Source of the DNA: Phoronis australis
Lineage: Eukaryota > Phoronida > Phoronidae
Assembly: GCA_002633005.1 (NCBI GenBank)
Contig: NMRA01000487.1
Location: 1 to 64,000, forward strand
Reading direction: 5' to 3'
Length of the DNA stretch: 64,000 nt
Below, piece by piece: positions 39,301-64,000 of the stretch; within the stretch, counting starts at the first letter, position 1, and each line of letters begins with the position of its first letter. The notes under the pieces are model-generated. The model did not search any database, was not told where the DNA came from, and saw only the letters and a list, made by a program, of their open reading frames with translations. Position numbers and translations under genes: made by a program.

Positions 39301-42143
39301 ATATTGGGGAAAACATAAGAATTTTATATGATGTAATTCTATTTTCAGACCGTGACCCCTTTCCCGGACTCCTCTTAATGATCGATTTTGAAAAAGCTTT
39401 CGACTCGGTTTCCTGGTCTTTAATACTCAAGGCATTATCATACTTTAACTTTGGCCCAAGGTTCATTGACACGGTCAAAGCTCTTTACAACAAAATCAGT
39501 GTTGTTCTCCAACACTGATTTTTCTCTGAGTTTTTTTAAATGGGGAGAGGCTGCCGTCAAGGAGCCCCCATTGCACCTTACCTTTTTGTTTTATGTGTAG
39601 AAATATTGGGTAATTTAATTCGACGGAATGGTGGCATCACTGGGGTCAGGATAGGTGTTTGAGTTTAAACTGAACCAGTACACCGATGACACTTGTTTAA
39701 CTTTGGACGGCTCTGAACTAACTCTTAAATCATTTTTAAATTTAATTGACCAATTTGCGACATTTTCTGGTTTGAAGTCAAATATCGATAAAACGAGATG
39801 TGCTTGGATTAGTTCAAAAAGACCCTGACGAAAACCTTTGTGTCCATGAAAGGTTTGTTAGTCCATAACAAGTTTTCATGATGTATACTGCATTGCTTTA
39901 TGTGACATGTAATTATCATGCTAGAGCAAAATAAAAATATGAAAAAAGATTTATGTTCGTTTTAAAAATCATGTATACATTTTGAAAATACGTCATTAAG
40001 TAAACCTGACTATTTCCTTACTACAGTCCACCTTGTGCATCGCATCTGTCTTTCTATCAGCGAAATAAAGGACAAAATAATAAATCTATATTAACGATAC
40101 TATATGTAAAAGACAATACTCACAAGCATCGAGTACTCCTTCTAACCAGATTGTTTTTATTAACCCCTAAGCTTTTAGCATGGATTTGTGATTTATCAGT
40201 TTCAATTAAAATTTATTCACCCCAACCCTAATAAGGAGACCGTGCAAGTCTTCTACAGTAGCCAATCGAAACAGAATACTCGCTCATAGTTTCGGGTAAA
40301 ATTGAAATTTGAAAACTTGATAAAAAATCAAGCAATATCTTCAACGCCACGAAGCCATGGATGTGATAATCTATTGGCAAGACATATTGGGATTGACAAC
40401 CAATGTTGATTGATAAATAACTAATACGGTGGTGCTTTCACTGCTACCATACCGGTGCATACAGTGTTATTCTTAGGCCCTAGCGCAAGTTACTTCAATC
40501 AATGTCTCCAAAGGTATCCAAATACATGAAATCAGAATTCATTAAATGCACAACACTGTTGACGTCAACTGACAACAGTCCCGTGGGTTTATTAATTTCT
40601 ATCCCCAAAAGTCACTACTGTCAAATGATTCAAACATACGAAACGGGGTGAGGAGAAATTTGTTGTGAGCATATCTGATAGTTAATGAAAATTAAAGTTG
40701 AATAAAATGGTTGAGACTTTGGACCACCTGAATATGTTTTCATCCTCGGACACTGTTTCTTTTTGTATTCCCATTGATGGAGAATGCACCATGCTCTTTC
40801 TTAGAGATTCTTCGTCACATCAAATTCCATGGAAAGAATTCAGCTATAGCTCATTTCGAAGTCACGACAGTCGCTCAATTTTCAACTAGTTTTACGCCGA
40901 AAGAATGCATCCTAATCACGCTCCGTGTGTCTCCAAACACATGTTTCATAGTCATTAAACGTGACATACTGATACTTCGTACGTTACGTGTCCAGTGAAA
41001 CAATAATTCACTACAATTTGTTCGCACTAATAGAAGAATTGCCGTAGGGTAGTGTGAATACAGTAAGTAGGAAGCGCAAGACAGGTAGTAAACTGCGGGG
41101 GTGATCCCCTTCTGGCAAGGGCATGAATCTACAAATGTGTGTGACTCACGCACTAAGGGGTCATTATGTACATTGTTGTGAATACAATGTATGCTTTAGA
41201 AATAGGTCAAAGGAGTGGATGACGTGAGGAATTTCGATCGGAATGTCCCATATGCATTTTCATACCATTTCCACCTAATTTATTCACAGACAATAAATTA
41301 TGGGTGATATATCAGCAAATTTTTGGTTTAAATGTTTATTCGAAAGAAAAACCGTTAATAAAACTGGAAATGAAATACATAGGCCTGACGCGACCTATTG
41401 ACTTGGTTATGCAAATGTTATTATAATGATGTGTTTAAACGAAATGACACCAATAACATTTCAAATACGACCTGTAAATTTTACGCCCGTGCATTAAAAG
41501 AACAAATAAAGCATGAAAAGCAATTGAAACTTGATGAATTAATCGTCATCCAGGCTAGTAAGTAGGTCGATATGAGAGCAACCAAACCTACGGAACGTCA
41601 AGTTGAGGCAATACTGTGCTCTACGGGTCCGATTTTGTAGCACATTGCCTTCCATACATTATCTTATCACCCAATGAACCCTCCAAGATTAGGTGTCGCA
41701 CTTCAGGTTTTTTGGCAAACACTGTAAAACACTATCGCCCTGCTGTTTCATGACACTGGAGTTAAGGACTATGTCATGACCTTCGCAGTCAGGTAGACAT
41801 AAAATCGTGTTGATTTCAGGTGTTCCATTACTGTGAATAACTTAGATTATAAATCTAAACCTGTAAAATCGGTATTATGGAGCAACTGAAGTTACGTGTG
41901 GCATTCCGACGACGTTCAAACGAGATTCTAAAACACGGTATTTGCTTAAAAATCCGGATATCTAACACAGAGCCATGACTGTACTAATGAGCGCCATAAT
42001 GTTACAAATTAACTTACTATACTCAAAAATCTGTTGTCTTTCTCTATCACTTCCTTGACTGTATCTTGTTGGCCGAGACAGCGTAAAGCGAGAGACATAA
42101 ATAGTAAATACAACAACGTATACTCCAGTGCCTCCCTAGCCAT
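30321..42143 (-). CDS. Fasciclin-I-like protein: four FAS1 domains, likely GPI-anchored
   Basis: Twelve exons, 662 aa: 42143-42018, 38579-38417, 37294-37194, 36110-35965, 35261-35102, 34834-34666, 34446-34302, 33702-33534, 33094-32938, 32463-32316, 31876-31723 and 30671-30321 (TGA). All junctions are GT-AG and every phase closes. The ATG has a strong context (ACCATGG). Residues 1-24 are a signal peptide (YTLLYLLFMSLALRCLG). Four FAS1 repeats follow: about 27-165 (TVFAPVDDAF, SYHM, RLWFSVYG, VNGARV, NNGRVYYINKVL), 166-322 (LLIPNNMAL, RGHIM, NSGIVHIIDKLV), 325-480 (VTVVAPVNNAY, NLHVIP, TGVIHYIDRVL) and 482-625 (FTLFAPTNEVL, NGALHIINDWL). After a Gly/Ser-rich stretch comes a terminal hydrophobic run (CINAFLVLLTLLCHRW), as in a GPI signal. 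FAS1 domains mediate homophilic and matrix adhesion. Length and anchor resemble insect fasciclin I (about 650 aa) more than secreted periostin/TGFBI, which also have four repeats; stabilins are far longer. An L1-like relic sits in intron 1. Confidence 0.92.
38875..39835 (+). mobile_element. Degenerate L1-like retrotransposon fragment
   Basis: The plus strand encodes a broken reverse transcriptase. Around 38935-39040 it reads LEEIHATLTDLKTTK then PGPDGFTVEF. The frame 39063-39518 gives NWRPISLLNIPYKI, HENQQGFMKGRYIGENI and LLMIDFEKAFDSVSW. After a stop and shift come GCRQGAPIAPYLFVL and, near 39675, YTDDTCLTLDGSEL. The normal [FY]ADD catalytic motif is YTDD here, and there are several stops and frameshifts, so the copy is inactive. 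The motif set is typical of the L1/Tx1 group. It lies antisense in intron 1 of the fasciclin gene. Neither 5' endonuclease nor a poly-A tail is seen. Confidence 0.8.
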
Positions 42144-45100
42144 GGTCAGACATTTAAATCGTGCGTCGGTTAATGCGCAGGTTTAAAGGTAGCCTCAGGT
42201 AAGTGTTATGTATTGGCTTTGATCTATTTTTAGAGCATTACGGTGGCAAGGGAGCATTCATTATTTGGTCACTTATGAATGTGACGAAGTCTCGATAAGG
42301 GTCGCAATTGCGGCTATTTCAGTTGGGAGAGGGGGGGGGGGGGGNGGGGGGGGTGTATCGCGACTGAACTAGGAGAGTCAGCACAACAAATCCATATCTG
42401 AAAGGAACTCCGTTATGAAAAATACCCTTTCGGTAGAGCGGTTCTAATCTGCACAAAAAATTATTTAAACTGAGCCTTTGCCAAATCGCGAGAATTTCTT
42501 TTTCAAAATGAATCTTTCGGTAGAAATCCTAATGTGGCCCGGTCGTGAGTGCACTTAAATTCGGCACCTTTTCACAGGCAATCTGATCGTGAAACTTCTC
42601 TGTCGCACAGATCTTAGCGGAACGTCCTGCATGCAGCTTGGCCTTATGGTGTACGTGTCACTGGGCAATTTTAAAATGCAAACGGTCACCCGTGACTTAA
42701 AATCCATAAATTTTATACCTCTTTGCCCTAACAACTTTCTGTAATGATGATTGGTGCCCACACCTCGCAACCGAATGTAACAATACATCAATCCACACAT
42801 CACTTTAATTCATTTGCAACAAAGACTTCGCAATCATTAACGAGTATCTATGATTTAAACACATATGGTTAGACATGACTGACGTCAATTTTCTTGACAT
42901 CGCCGATTTTTATCATTCCTTCATCTGTTAGAAAATAACAGTATTCCATAAGCATCAGTTTAGCGAACGTTTCAACTACGTCTTCACGGAGATTGGCCTA
43001 CAGTCGACTTAACACATGTTTGTTAGAATATTTTCTTGATAACATATGGTCCAATCATTTATCTTTCCCCTATCTGTAACGCGCATAGGTTTCTAATCCT
43101 TGTTTACTGACCTATATGTCATACAGTGTAGACTTGTGTATCGCTTCTCTTCATGACCAACGCCTGAACGACGATGTTTCCCAAGTTGGGCAATCCTGTC
43201 AAGTTTCGTTCAGTTGTTTTGTAAAGGTTTTGCTTTATTATTGGACATTTCTGAATAAATTCGGTCTAAGCGTAAGAAGCTCAGTCAAGACGAAACAATT
43301 CACTAATGTCCATAGGGGGCGACTCTTCGAGTATATTCGCTGGCGTTGGCTCATGAAGAGTCGACCACCACCACCGCAAACTTACAAAAATCCATGCTAC
43401 CAGCCAAGAAAAAGACAGCAAGATGGGTTAAACGCGCCTTTAACAGATTTATAGAACATTTATAGGCCTAGCGCGTTCATATATGACTTTTGAGGTGGTC
43501 AGGCGTCTGACTCAGAATGTAGGCCCGCCTCTCACTGCGAGCGTTAGTGCGTCCAATAAGCCCAAGTCTTACGAGTGATTTAACCATGATATTTCGCCCT
43601 CAAATGAACAAAATAATATTCTAACGAATTGCACGATCACCACGGGCTATCAAAGACCGTAACTAAAAGTTCATCATTGGAAAATACGGTAAAATTTCAA
43701 TGCACAATATGGCGCACAAGTGAAATTTTATTTTTTTGATTTACCCTATGAAAAATTTGTAGCCCCAATAAAGTAGTACTTTTACATGTTCAAGGTTTGT
43801 ACAAAAAAAAACAATTGCAGGCGGTCCGATACACGTTGTACCAGACGTGCGCAAGCCTCGCATGTGGGCCCATTGCGCTGATCACCTGGAACCATTTTTA
43901 TGCTTTATTAATGTATGGTTAAAACCAAACTGAGGAGCTAGAAACCTGACATTCACATGAAATGTTAGAAGCCTTTTAAAATGACAAAAGTGCTATTTTG
44001 GTAATTACTGCAATTAGTGAGATTTTATTGAAGTCTTCTCATGGCTTGAATTCGGATTTGTCGGTGGAATTGAGGGCGGACGATAAGAAGGCAGATCAGT
44101 CGTTAGACTGATGAACGTTCACATGCCACATTGTTTTCAGACAGTCGACCTGCTTTGTGGCTGGATGGAATGAAAATGCTGTGTTAATACAATTATTTTA
44201 TGTTGTAGCTGATGAGATGACAGCAATAAAGTGAGCATCTTCAGTTTCAAATATCAAAGCTGAAATTGTGAACGCGAAATTGTTATTTTTTACAGAAGTG
44301 CATCATACTGAAATTAAGACAGGACTACCAAAAAATTTTCAATATTCAACAGGTTTTAGTAAAAACTGGGTCTCGGTTTTTAAGATTCGAAGTTACCACG
44401 GTTATAAGAGGCTCATTTTTGTATAGATATTTGTTCCTACTTTCATTCCTTTAAATGTACTTCAAGGTCACATGGGTTTGGGGATTTTTGTACTCAATCA
44501 AACATTATGATTAGTTTCCCTAATGATAGTATATAACATGCAAAAACCACTTTTTTATTCACCAACTCAAGTCTTGGAACTTTAAACTGACAAAATCCTA
44601 AAATTAAGGATTAGACAAAAAGCTGAGCATGAGTATTTCTTTTAAAAAACATTTTTTTGAAAGTTGGGGCAAGCGTTCACCTATAAAACACTCAAGAAAT
44701 GTGTGAAAATGTAATAAATCAACCACATAACAAATGTACACTATTAACAAGAAATGCACATCACAGTGTCAAAATAATCTCTAGGCTACAGGTATTGTTG
44801 GCGTTAGTTTCTTTAAAACACACAATTTCCTTCCTAGAAGTCTAATAACGATAAATTAAATCTCACAATTTAGGACATGATGTAGCGGAGAAATGACATC
44901 ATATTTTACCGTTTTTTCATAAAAAGCAAGTATCACCAAATTAAAATGGCTTTTCCATTTTTAGGTTCTATACCTAAGTTACATCAAGAAAATGTTTCAA
45001 GAGACTGCGGATGTTCAAAACAATTTTAGAAACCTTTCAAAAAATGAAGAAAAGATCGATTTTGGCAATTATTTTTTAGCGGAATTAGTGAGATTTTACT

Positions 45101-45840
45101 GTTAGCATGACAACAGATCTGTTCACAAAGGAACTAGATTTCAATGCACCTTTAAGTTAGTCTAATATGTCATTTGACACCTGAATTTAGCAGTACCCAT
45201 CACTTGCAGCCACAGAGACTCTTATAGGAGTTGAATGCTGTTCAAACAATACTAGAACACTTCACCACGATGATACAAGGAAACGTTCTACAACCTACTA
45301 GAAGAAGTCAACAGCACCATTCTCCTTTTTCCTGTGCCACAAAAGAAATTCACCAGAACAGGAGTCATTTTATCAACAATTCCAGTCAGATCTCTAATTC
45401 TGTCAATACAAACAATTACTTACTTGACGAATCAAAATACACCCATGGGTTCATGGCTATATCTTAGTATTTTAGCTTCCAACGAGTTGCAATCTTTGAC
45501 AAAATGGATCCGTCAAGTGTATTATCTCACATGTCTTAATACATTCCCCAGTCACATAGACTGTGTCAATGTTGCAGAGCACATTTTTGTAAACTGCATC
45601 CTTGTGCCTTCAACTGAAGTATCTTCCAGTGAAGCATGAACTCAACCACTACACAGGTTGTTAAATAACGGATCAAAAATGCTCTTTCAATCTCCAAGCT
45701 TGCAGATTTACCACCCGTGCTTTTGACCTACTATCGCATGGCCACTTCCAGTTTCTGTTCACATGCATGTGTTCCACAGAAGCGTCTTTTTGTATAAGAA
45801 ATACAAAGTCAATGTGCATGCTGTGACAGCTCTCCCTGAC
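42144..45840. other. Gap upstream of the fasciclin gene, entering the duplicated block
   Basis: The first part, next to 42143, should contain the fasciclin promoter and 5' UTR. A short upstream ORF (five codons) precedes the chosen ATG. A poly-G run with one N lies at 42331-42353. The frame 43116-43454 (+) matches nothing known. From 43830 on, the sequence is copy A of the direct duplication and includes the 3' flank of the extra ERCC2 exons. Confidence 0.5.
42331..42353. repeat. Poly-G run with one undetermined base
   Basis: A 23-base G homopolymer is interrupted only by N at 42345. It is a low-complexity tract that was hard to sequence; the length is unreliable. Confidence 0.9.
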
Positions 45841-47234
45841 TCACAGCTCCACCTGTTGTGCCTTTGACTGCAGTTTGGCTTGCATCTCAGCTGAGTGGAC
45901 TTGTTCCATTGTAAGCAGAGACAGACCCAGTTGATCCTCCTGAAAGATAAGACTGTTACTTTAATTTTGCCCATATTTAAATGGATTGTATCAAGCACAA
46001 CAACACTGACACAGTTTTAACAAACTAATATAATAATTAATACAGTCATTTTCTGTAAAAGACCACTTTTGGAAACAGTCATAACAAAATTTTACACAAG
46101 GTACATTCTTTCAGAGGACTTGTCATACATATACAGACATGCACCTAGGACTATACAAGTTTTGATACATTACTGAGCAAGAGGCATGTGCTCATTTGGC
46201 ATTTGTGGCTCTTGTCTACAGTTGCTTAACCAAATACAGCATGAACCTAATGGGAAATTAAAATATACAAAGAAATTAATCAGGTGAAATTTTTAAATTT
46301 CACTAAAATTAATTTAATAATTTAAAAACTATTTTAAAACCATTAATATCTGCCCAGTAATCAAACACGGCAGCGCTGTTGGCCCCACATTCAGGGGCTC
46401 ACCTGACTAAACGGTTGGGCCATCAGCCTGAGGAATCTTTTCGCCACCTGTACAGCCTCGTCGGTGGACAGGTTGCACACCCCATCCTTCAAGTGTTCCT
46501 GGATCCACCTTGGTAGTTTTCCCTTCTTGTCCATGCGGGCGAACCTCTGGAATAACAGAACACATTTGTCAAGCAAACTGATAACAGCTGCCATTTTGTT
46601 GAAGTAATCTCTATTGCAAACATGGATAACACTGACCTAACGAATTTAAATCTGATGAATATCTGAGACCGGCCAGTAAAAACTTGCAAATTTCAGATCA
46701 GATTTCATTGAAACAGGAAAGCTGCCAACGTAGGGGCTGACTGCAAACAAAAAGCACAGGAAAATGTCTCTGCGCTTATTATGCCACATTTCTAGGCTTG
46801 AGAAAAATGGCAGTTTGTGATGGTTCCAGACCAGGCATAGTCGCCAAGACAAAATGGCTGACAGAGGATTTTCATGCATTTTATTGTAACCAATCACAAA
46901 TCAGACAATGGATGATAATGCAACGATGGTGGCCAGTTTGAAAGAGCAAATGATTATAATTACGGGAAGGAAGTTGCTTTTGACGCAAATACTTGATGGG
47001 ATTATACATCCACGTTGTAGTTGGTTATCAAACCCTCACCTTGTCTGCAAAGCACATAATGCCGTAATCAGTCTTTCCCCTGAGTACCCGGCCCACACAC
47101 TGCGCTGCGTGCCTCATGGCATCGAATGTGAGGAAGTCATTCTCTCGAATCTGATACTGGTCCCGCAGATATTCTAGTCGAGCCTGCAATTTAAATTGCA
47201 CATTTAGCATGTAAAGTGATAACGACAATAACAA
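43830..47234. repeat. Direct duplication, copy A (partner 47527-51176)
   Basis: It starts TACACGTTGTACCAGACG and ends GATAACGACAATAACAA, and runs in parallel with 47527-51176 with scattered single-base changes and small indels. It contains the last three ERCC2 exons plus about 2 kb downstream. Compared with copy B it lacks the SINE at 47648-47787 and the MITE at 50638-50778. It has its own extra sequence after 47234 before the N at 47526. Confidence 0.92.
45841..47183 (-). CDS. Extra copy of the last three ERCC2/XPD exons
   Basis: Exons 47183-47040, 46546-46403 and 45939-45841 (TGA) repeat exons 17, 18 and 19 of ERCC2. They have intact acceptors and donors, the same phases, no stop and identical encoded protein: helicase motif VI ([14 protein letters not shown]), [13 protein letters not shown] and the C-terminal [13 protein letters not shown]. 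Differences from copy B are synonymous or intronic. If real, they could serve as alternative terminal exons behind the first set. The more likely reading is a second allele placed in series by the assembly, because copy B begins at an N. They should not be counted as a separate gene. Confidence 0.8.
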
Positions 47235-47525
47235 CAAGAGCAACGCGGAGCGTTGAAATGCGCCCACAATTGCACCGCATACGGTATCCTTCTAGGGTTG
47301 TTTATTTGTACCATAAAGTGGCCAGAAGAGGGCATACTTTGCAAAATGGAAAGGCATGGTCATTGTCTCCTCAATAGGCTAGGGGCAAAATGTGAGTAAT
47401 CTTCATAATACAAGCACATCCTATACACCAGTTGCTTAAAGCACCACAGAAACATAGAATTAAAAACAAATTTACCAACATACGAGATTAGCACAGCATT
47501 AGAATGCCAGAAACAAATTTCTACT
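47235..47525. repeat. Dispersed repeat at the end of copy A (relative near 52.35-52.56 kb)
   Basis: It shares with 52345-52560 the ordered blocks AGAGCAAC, AGC.TTGAAAT.CGCC, TATCCTTCTAGG / TATGCTTCTAGG, CCATAAAGTGGCC / TCATAAAAATGGCC and GCTTAAAGCA.CA. Identity is partial. It is absent from the equivalent spot in copy B, where the intron to exon 16 is only about 190 bases. Confidence 0.5.
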
Positions 47526-47526
47526 N
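47526..47526. other. Undetermined base at the copy A / copy B junction
   Basis: A single N separates 47525 from the first base of copy B (TACACGTTG...). This is what a scaffold or contig join looks like, and it coincides with the boundary of the duplication. Confidence 0.9.
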
Positions 47527-47647
47527 TACACGTTGTACCAGACGTGCGCAAGCCTCGCATGTGGGCCCATTGCACTGATCACCTGGAACCATTTTTATGC
47601 TTTATTAATGTATGGTTAAAACCGAACTGAGGAGCTAGAAACCTGAC

Positions 47648-47787
47648 TCAATGGTTTAGCAGGGTGACCTGGTGGGACTCGAACCCATGACCCCGAGTAA
47701 AGAAAGCGGGCACTTATCAACCAGGCCACACTGCCTACTTGTTTGTACAGTAGCTACTACCAGACAACATTTTGAGAAATTGTGGTC
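47648..47787 (-). mobile_element. tRNA-derived SINE, present only in copy B
   Basis: On the minus strand, box A-like TGGCCTGGTTG (near 47730) is followed by a perfect box B, GGTTCGAGTCC (near 47680). The 140 bases are missing from copy A exactly between ...AACCTGAC and ATTCACATG.... No clear target duplication is seen, so precise loss from copy A cannot be ruled out. It is not counted as a working tRNA: the acceptor and anticodon arms do not fold convincingly by eye. Confidence 0.7.
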
Positions 47788-49675
47788 ATTCACATGAAAT
47801 GTTAGAAGCCTTTTAAAATGACAAAAGTGCTATATTGGTAATTACTGCAATTGGTGAGATTTTATGGAAGTCTTCTCATGGCTTGAATTCGGATTCGTCG
47901 GTGGAATTGAGGGCGGACGATAAGAAGGCAGATCAGTCGTTAGTCTGACGAACGTTCACATGTCACATTGTTTCCACTTCAGACAGCCGACCTGCTTTGT
48001 GGCTGGATGGAATGCGAATGCTGTGTTAACATAATTATTTTATGTTGTGGCTGACGAGATGACAGCAATAAAGTGAGCATCTTCAGTTTCAAATATCAAA
48101 GCTGAAATTGTGAACGCGAAATTGTTATTTTTTACAGAAGTGCATCATACTGAAATTAAGACAGGACTACCAAAAATTTTTCGATATTCAACAGGTTTTA
48201 GTAAGAACTGGGTCTCGGTTTTTAAGATTCGAAGTTACCACGGTTATAAGAGGCTCATTTTTGTATATATATTTGTTCCTACTTTCATTCCTTTAAATGT
48301 ACTTCAAGGTCACGTGGGTTTGGGGATTTTTGTACTCAATCAAACATTATGATTAGTTTCCCTAGTGATAGTATATAACATACAAAAACCACCTTTTTAT
48401 TCACCAACTTAAGTCTGGGAACTTTAAATTGATAAAATCCTAAAATTAAGGATTAGGCAAAAAGCTGAGCATGAGTATTTCTTTTAAAACATTTTTTTGA
48501 AAGTTGGGGCAAGTGTTCACCTATAAAACACTCAAGAAATGTGTGAAAATGTAATAAATCAACCACATAACAAATGTACACTATTAACAAGAAATGCACA
48601 TCACAGTGTCAAAATGATCTCTAGGCTACAGGTATTGTTGGCGTTAGTTTCTTTAAAACACACAATTTCCTTCCTAGAAGTCTAATAACCATAAGTTAAA
48701 TCTCACAATTTAGGACACGATGTAGCGGAGAAGTGACATCATATTTTACCGTTTTTTCATAAAAAGCAAGTATCACCAAATTAAAATGGCTTTTCCATTT
48801 TTAGGTTCTATACCTAAGTTACTTCAAGAAAATGTTTCGAGAGACTGCGGATGTTCAAAACAATTTTAGAAACCTTTTAAAAAATGAAGAAAAGATCGAT
48901 TTTGGCAATTATTTTTTAGCGGAATTAGTGAGATTTTACAGTTAGCATGACAACAGATCTGTTTACAAAGGAACTAGAATTCAATGCACCTTTAAGTTAG
49001 TCTAATATGTCATTTGACACCTGAATTAAGCAGCACCCATCACTTGCAGCCATAGAGTTGAATGCTGTTCAAACAATACTAGAACACTTCACCACGATGA
49101 TACAAGGAAACGTTCTAAAACCTACTAGAAGAAGTCAACAGCACCATTCTCCTTTTTCTTGTGCCACAAAAGAAATTCACCAGAACAGGGGTCATTTTAT
49201 CAACAATTCCAGTCAGATCTCTAATTCTGTCAATACAAACAATTACTTGCTTGACGAATCAAAATACACCCATGGGTTCATGGCTATATCTTAGTATTTT
49301 AGCTTCCAACGAGTTGCAATCTTTGACAAAATGGATCCGTCTCGTGTAATATCTCACATGTCTTAATACATTCCCCCAGGTGCTAGTCACATAGACTATG
49401 TCAACGTTGCAGAGCACATTTTTATAAACTGCATCCTTCTGCCTTCAACTGAAGTATCTTCCAGTAGAGCAGGATCGCAACCACTACACAGGTTGTTAAA
49501 TAATGGATCAAAAATGCTCTTTCAATCTCCAAGCTTGGAGATCTACCACCCGTGCTTTTGACCTACTATCGCATGGCCACTTGCAGTTTCTGTTCACACG
49601 CATGTGTTCCACAGAAGCGTCTTTTTGTATAAGAAGTACAAAGTCAATGTGCATGCTGTAACAGCTCTCCCTGAC

Positions 49676-63627
<13,952 letters not shown>

Positions 63628-64000
63628 CTGAAAAGTGAACGGAAAAAGCAGTTCAAACACCTTGCCCGTTACAAACTTGGCCTGTAATGCTGCCGTATGT
63701 ACCATGTCAATAGACTTGTATACAGATTGCAGTAGACAAGAATTCTTCGATATCAGGAACTAGCTTCTTTCGTGTGGAGCAGGGAAATTGGCTATTTTTA
63801 ACACTATGTGCGCCCGGAGATATGATGTCATATCTCCAGGTGCACGCAGTGTTATGTCAGTTGCCGATTTGGGCAAGTCAACGAAGGACTGTTTGAAAAA
63901 AGTTTGATCACGGGAGTATTTGATCGAGTTGAAAGGAATTAAAGGCATTGACAGCCTCCTAAAGTGTGCCTCTATGTGCAAAGTTACTTATAGCAATGTG
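63628..64000. other. ERCC2 first intron (partial)
   Basis: Sequence upstream of the first visible ERCC2 exon. No minus-strand ATG-A-A followed by a donor is found here, so the two-codon first exon and promoter lie to the right of the window. It contains the hairpin at 63799-63854. Confidence 0.6.
63799..63854. repeat. 56-bp near-perfect hairpin
   Basis: Left arm 63799-63825 (TAACACTATGTGCGCC...) and right arm 63828-63854 (...GGTGCACGCAGTGTTA) are inverted over 27 bases, with a 2-base centre and four mismatches. All four are transitions and leave G-U or A-C type oppositions. It may be a very short foldback element or a precursor-like RNA hairpin in the ERCC2 intron. Confidence 0.65.

Noticed and set aside
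45231-45639. Plus-strand open frames seen in both duplicate copies (also 49058-49349)
   Set aside because: They lie antisense, downstream of the ERCC2 stop. They differ between copies by non-silent changes and premature ends, and resemble no known protein. Their recurrence follows from the duplication alone.

Overview
This is a 64 kb piece of an intron-rich animal genome, and nothing bacterial is present. It holds five recognisable protein genes, spliced with canonical GT-AG introns except for one coded in a single exon. One further two-exon gene is less certain. Between and inside the genes lie decayed retrotransposons, tRNA-derived SINEs and hairpin or MITE-type repeats. Churchill (CHURC1), a MOXD1-type copper monooxygenase, a four-domain fasciclin-I protein and a DZIP3-type HEPN gene together point to a non-vertebrate animal. 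The lineage is probably a marine invertebrate deuterostome or lophotrochozoan. The species cannot be fixed from the sequence.

Layout, left to right. 1-1.9 kb: flank with a 573-bp MITE that has a perfect 6-bp target duplication. 1.9-3.6 kb (-): DZIP3-type HEPN gene. 4.7-7.1 kb (-): CHURC1, four exons, 108 aa. 7.1-11.5 kb: no recognisable gene. 11.6-12.2 kb (+): single-coding-exon Tctex1 dynein light chain (DYNLT5-like). 12.2-18.9 kb: repeat-bearing gap with a 5'-truncated LINE. 19.0-27.1 kb (+): MOXD1/DBH-like monooxygenase, ten exons, 632 aa, all copper ligands present. 27.1-30.3 kb: gap. 30.3-42.1 kb (-): fasciclin-I-like cell-surface protein, twelve exons, 662 aa, with an L1-like relic in intron 1. 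42.1-45.8 kb: gap. 45.8-63.6 kb (-): ERCC2/XPD, the TFIIH helicase. Eighteen exons are visible and give 762 aa once the two-codon first exon, off the right edge, is counted.

The exon chains were checked by hand: every splice phase closes and total lengths match the families (XPD 762 vs 760 aa in human, with the four Fe-S cysteines at the human residue numbers). The genes look like ordinary, functionally unrelated neighbours; no operon-like system is apparent.

The most unusual structure is a near-identical direct duplication, 43830-47234 and 47527-51176. Each copy carries the last three ERCC2 exons. The copies differ by a SINE, a MITE and many single-base changes, yet encode identical protein. 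The second copy starts directly after an N at 47526. This looks more like two alleles of a highly heterozygous animal scaffolded in series than a true duplication, although a true partial gene duplication is not excluded.
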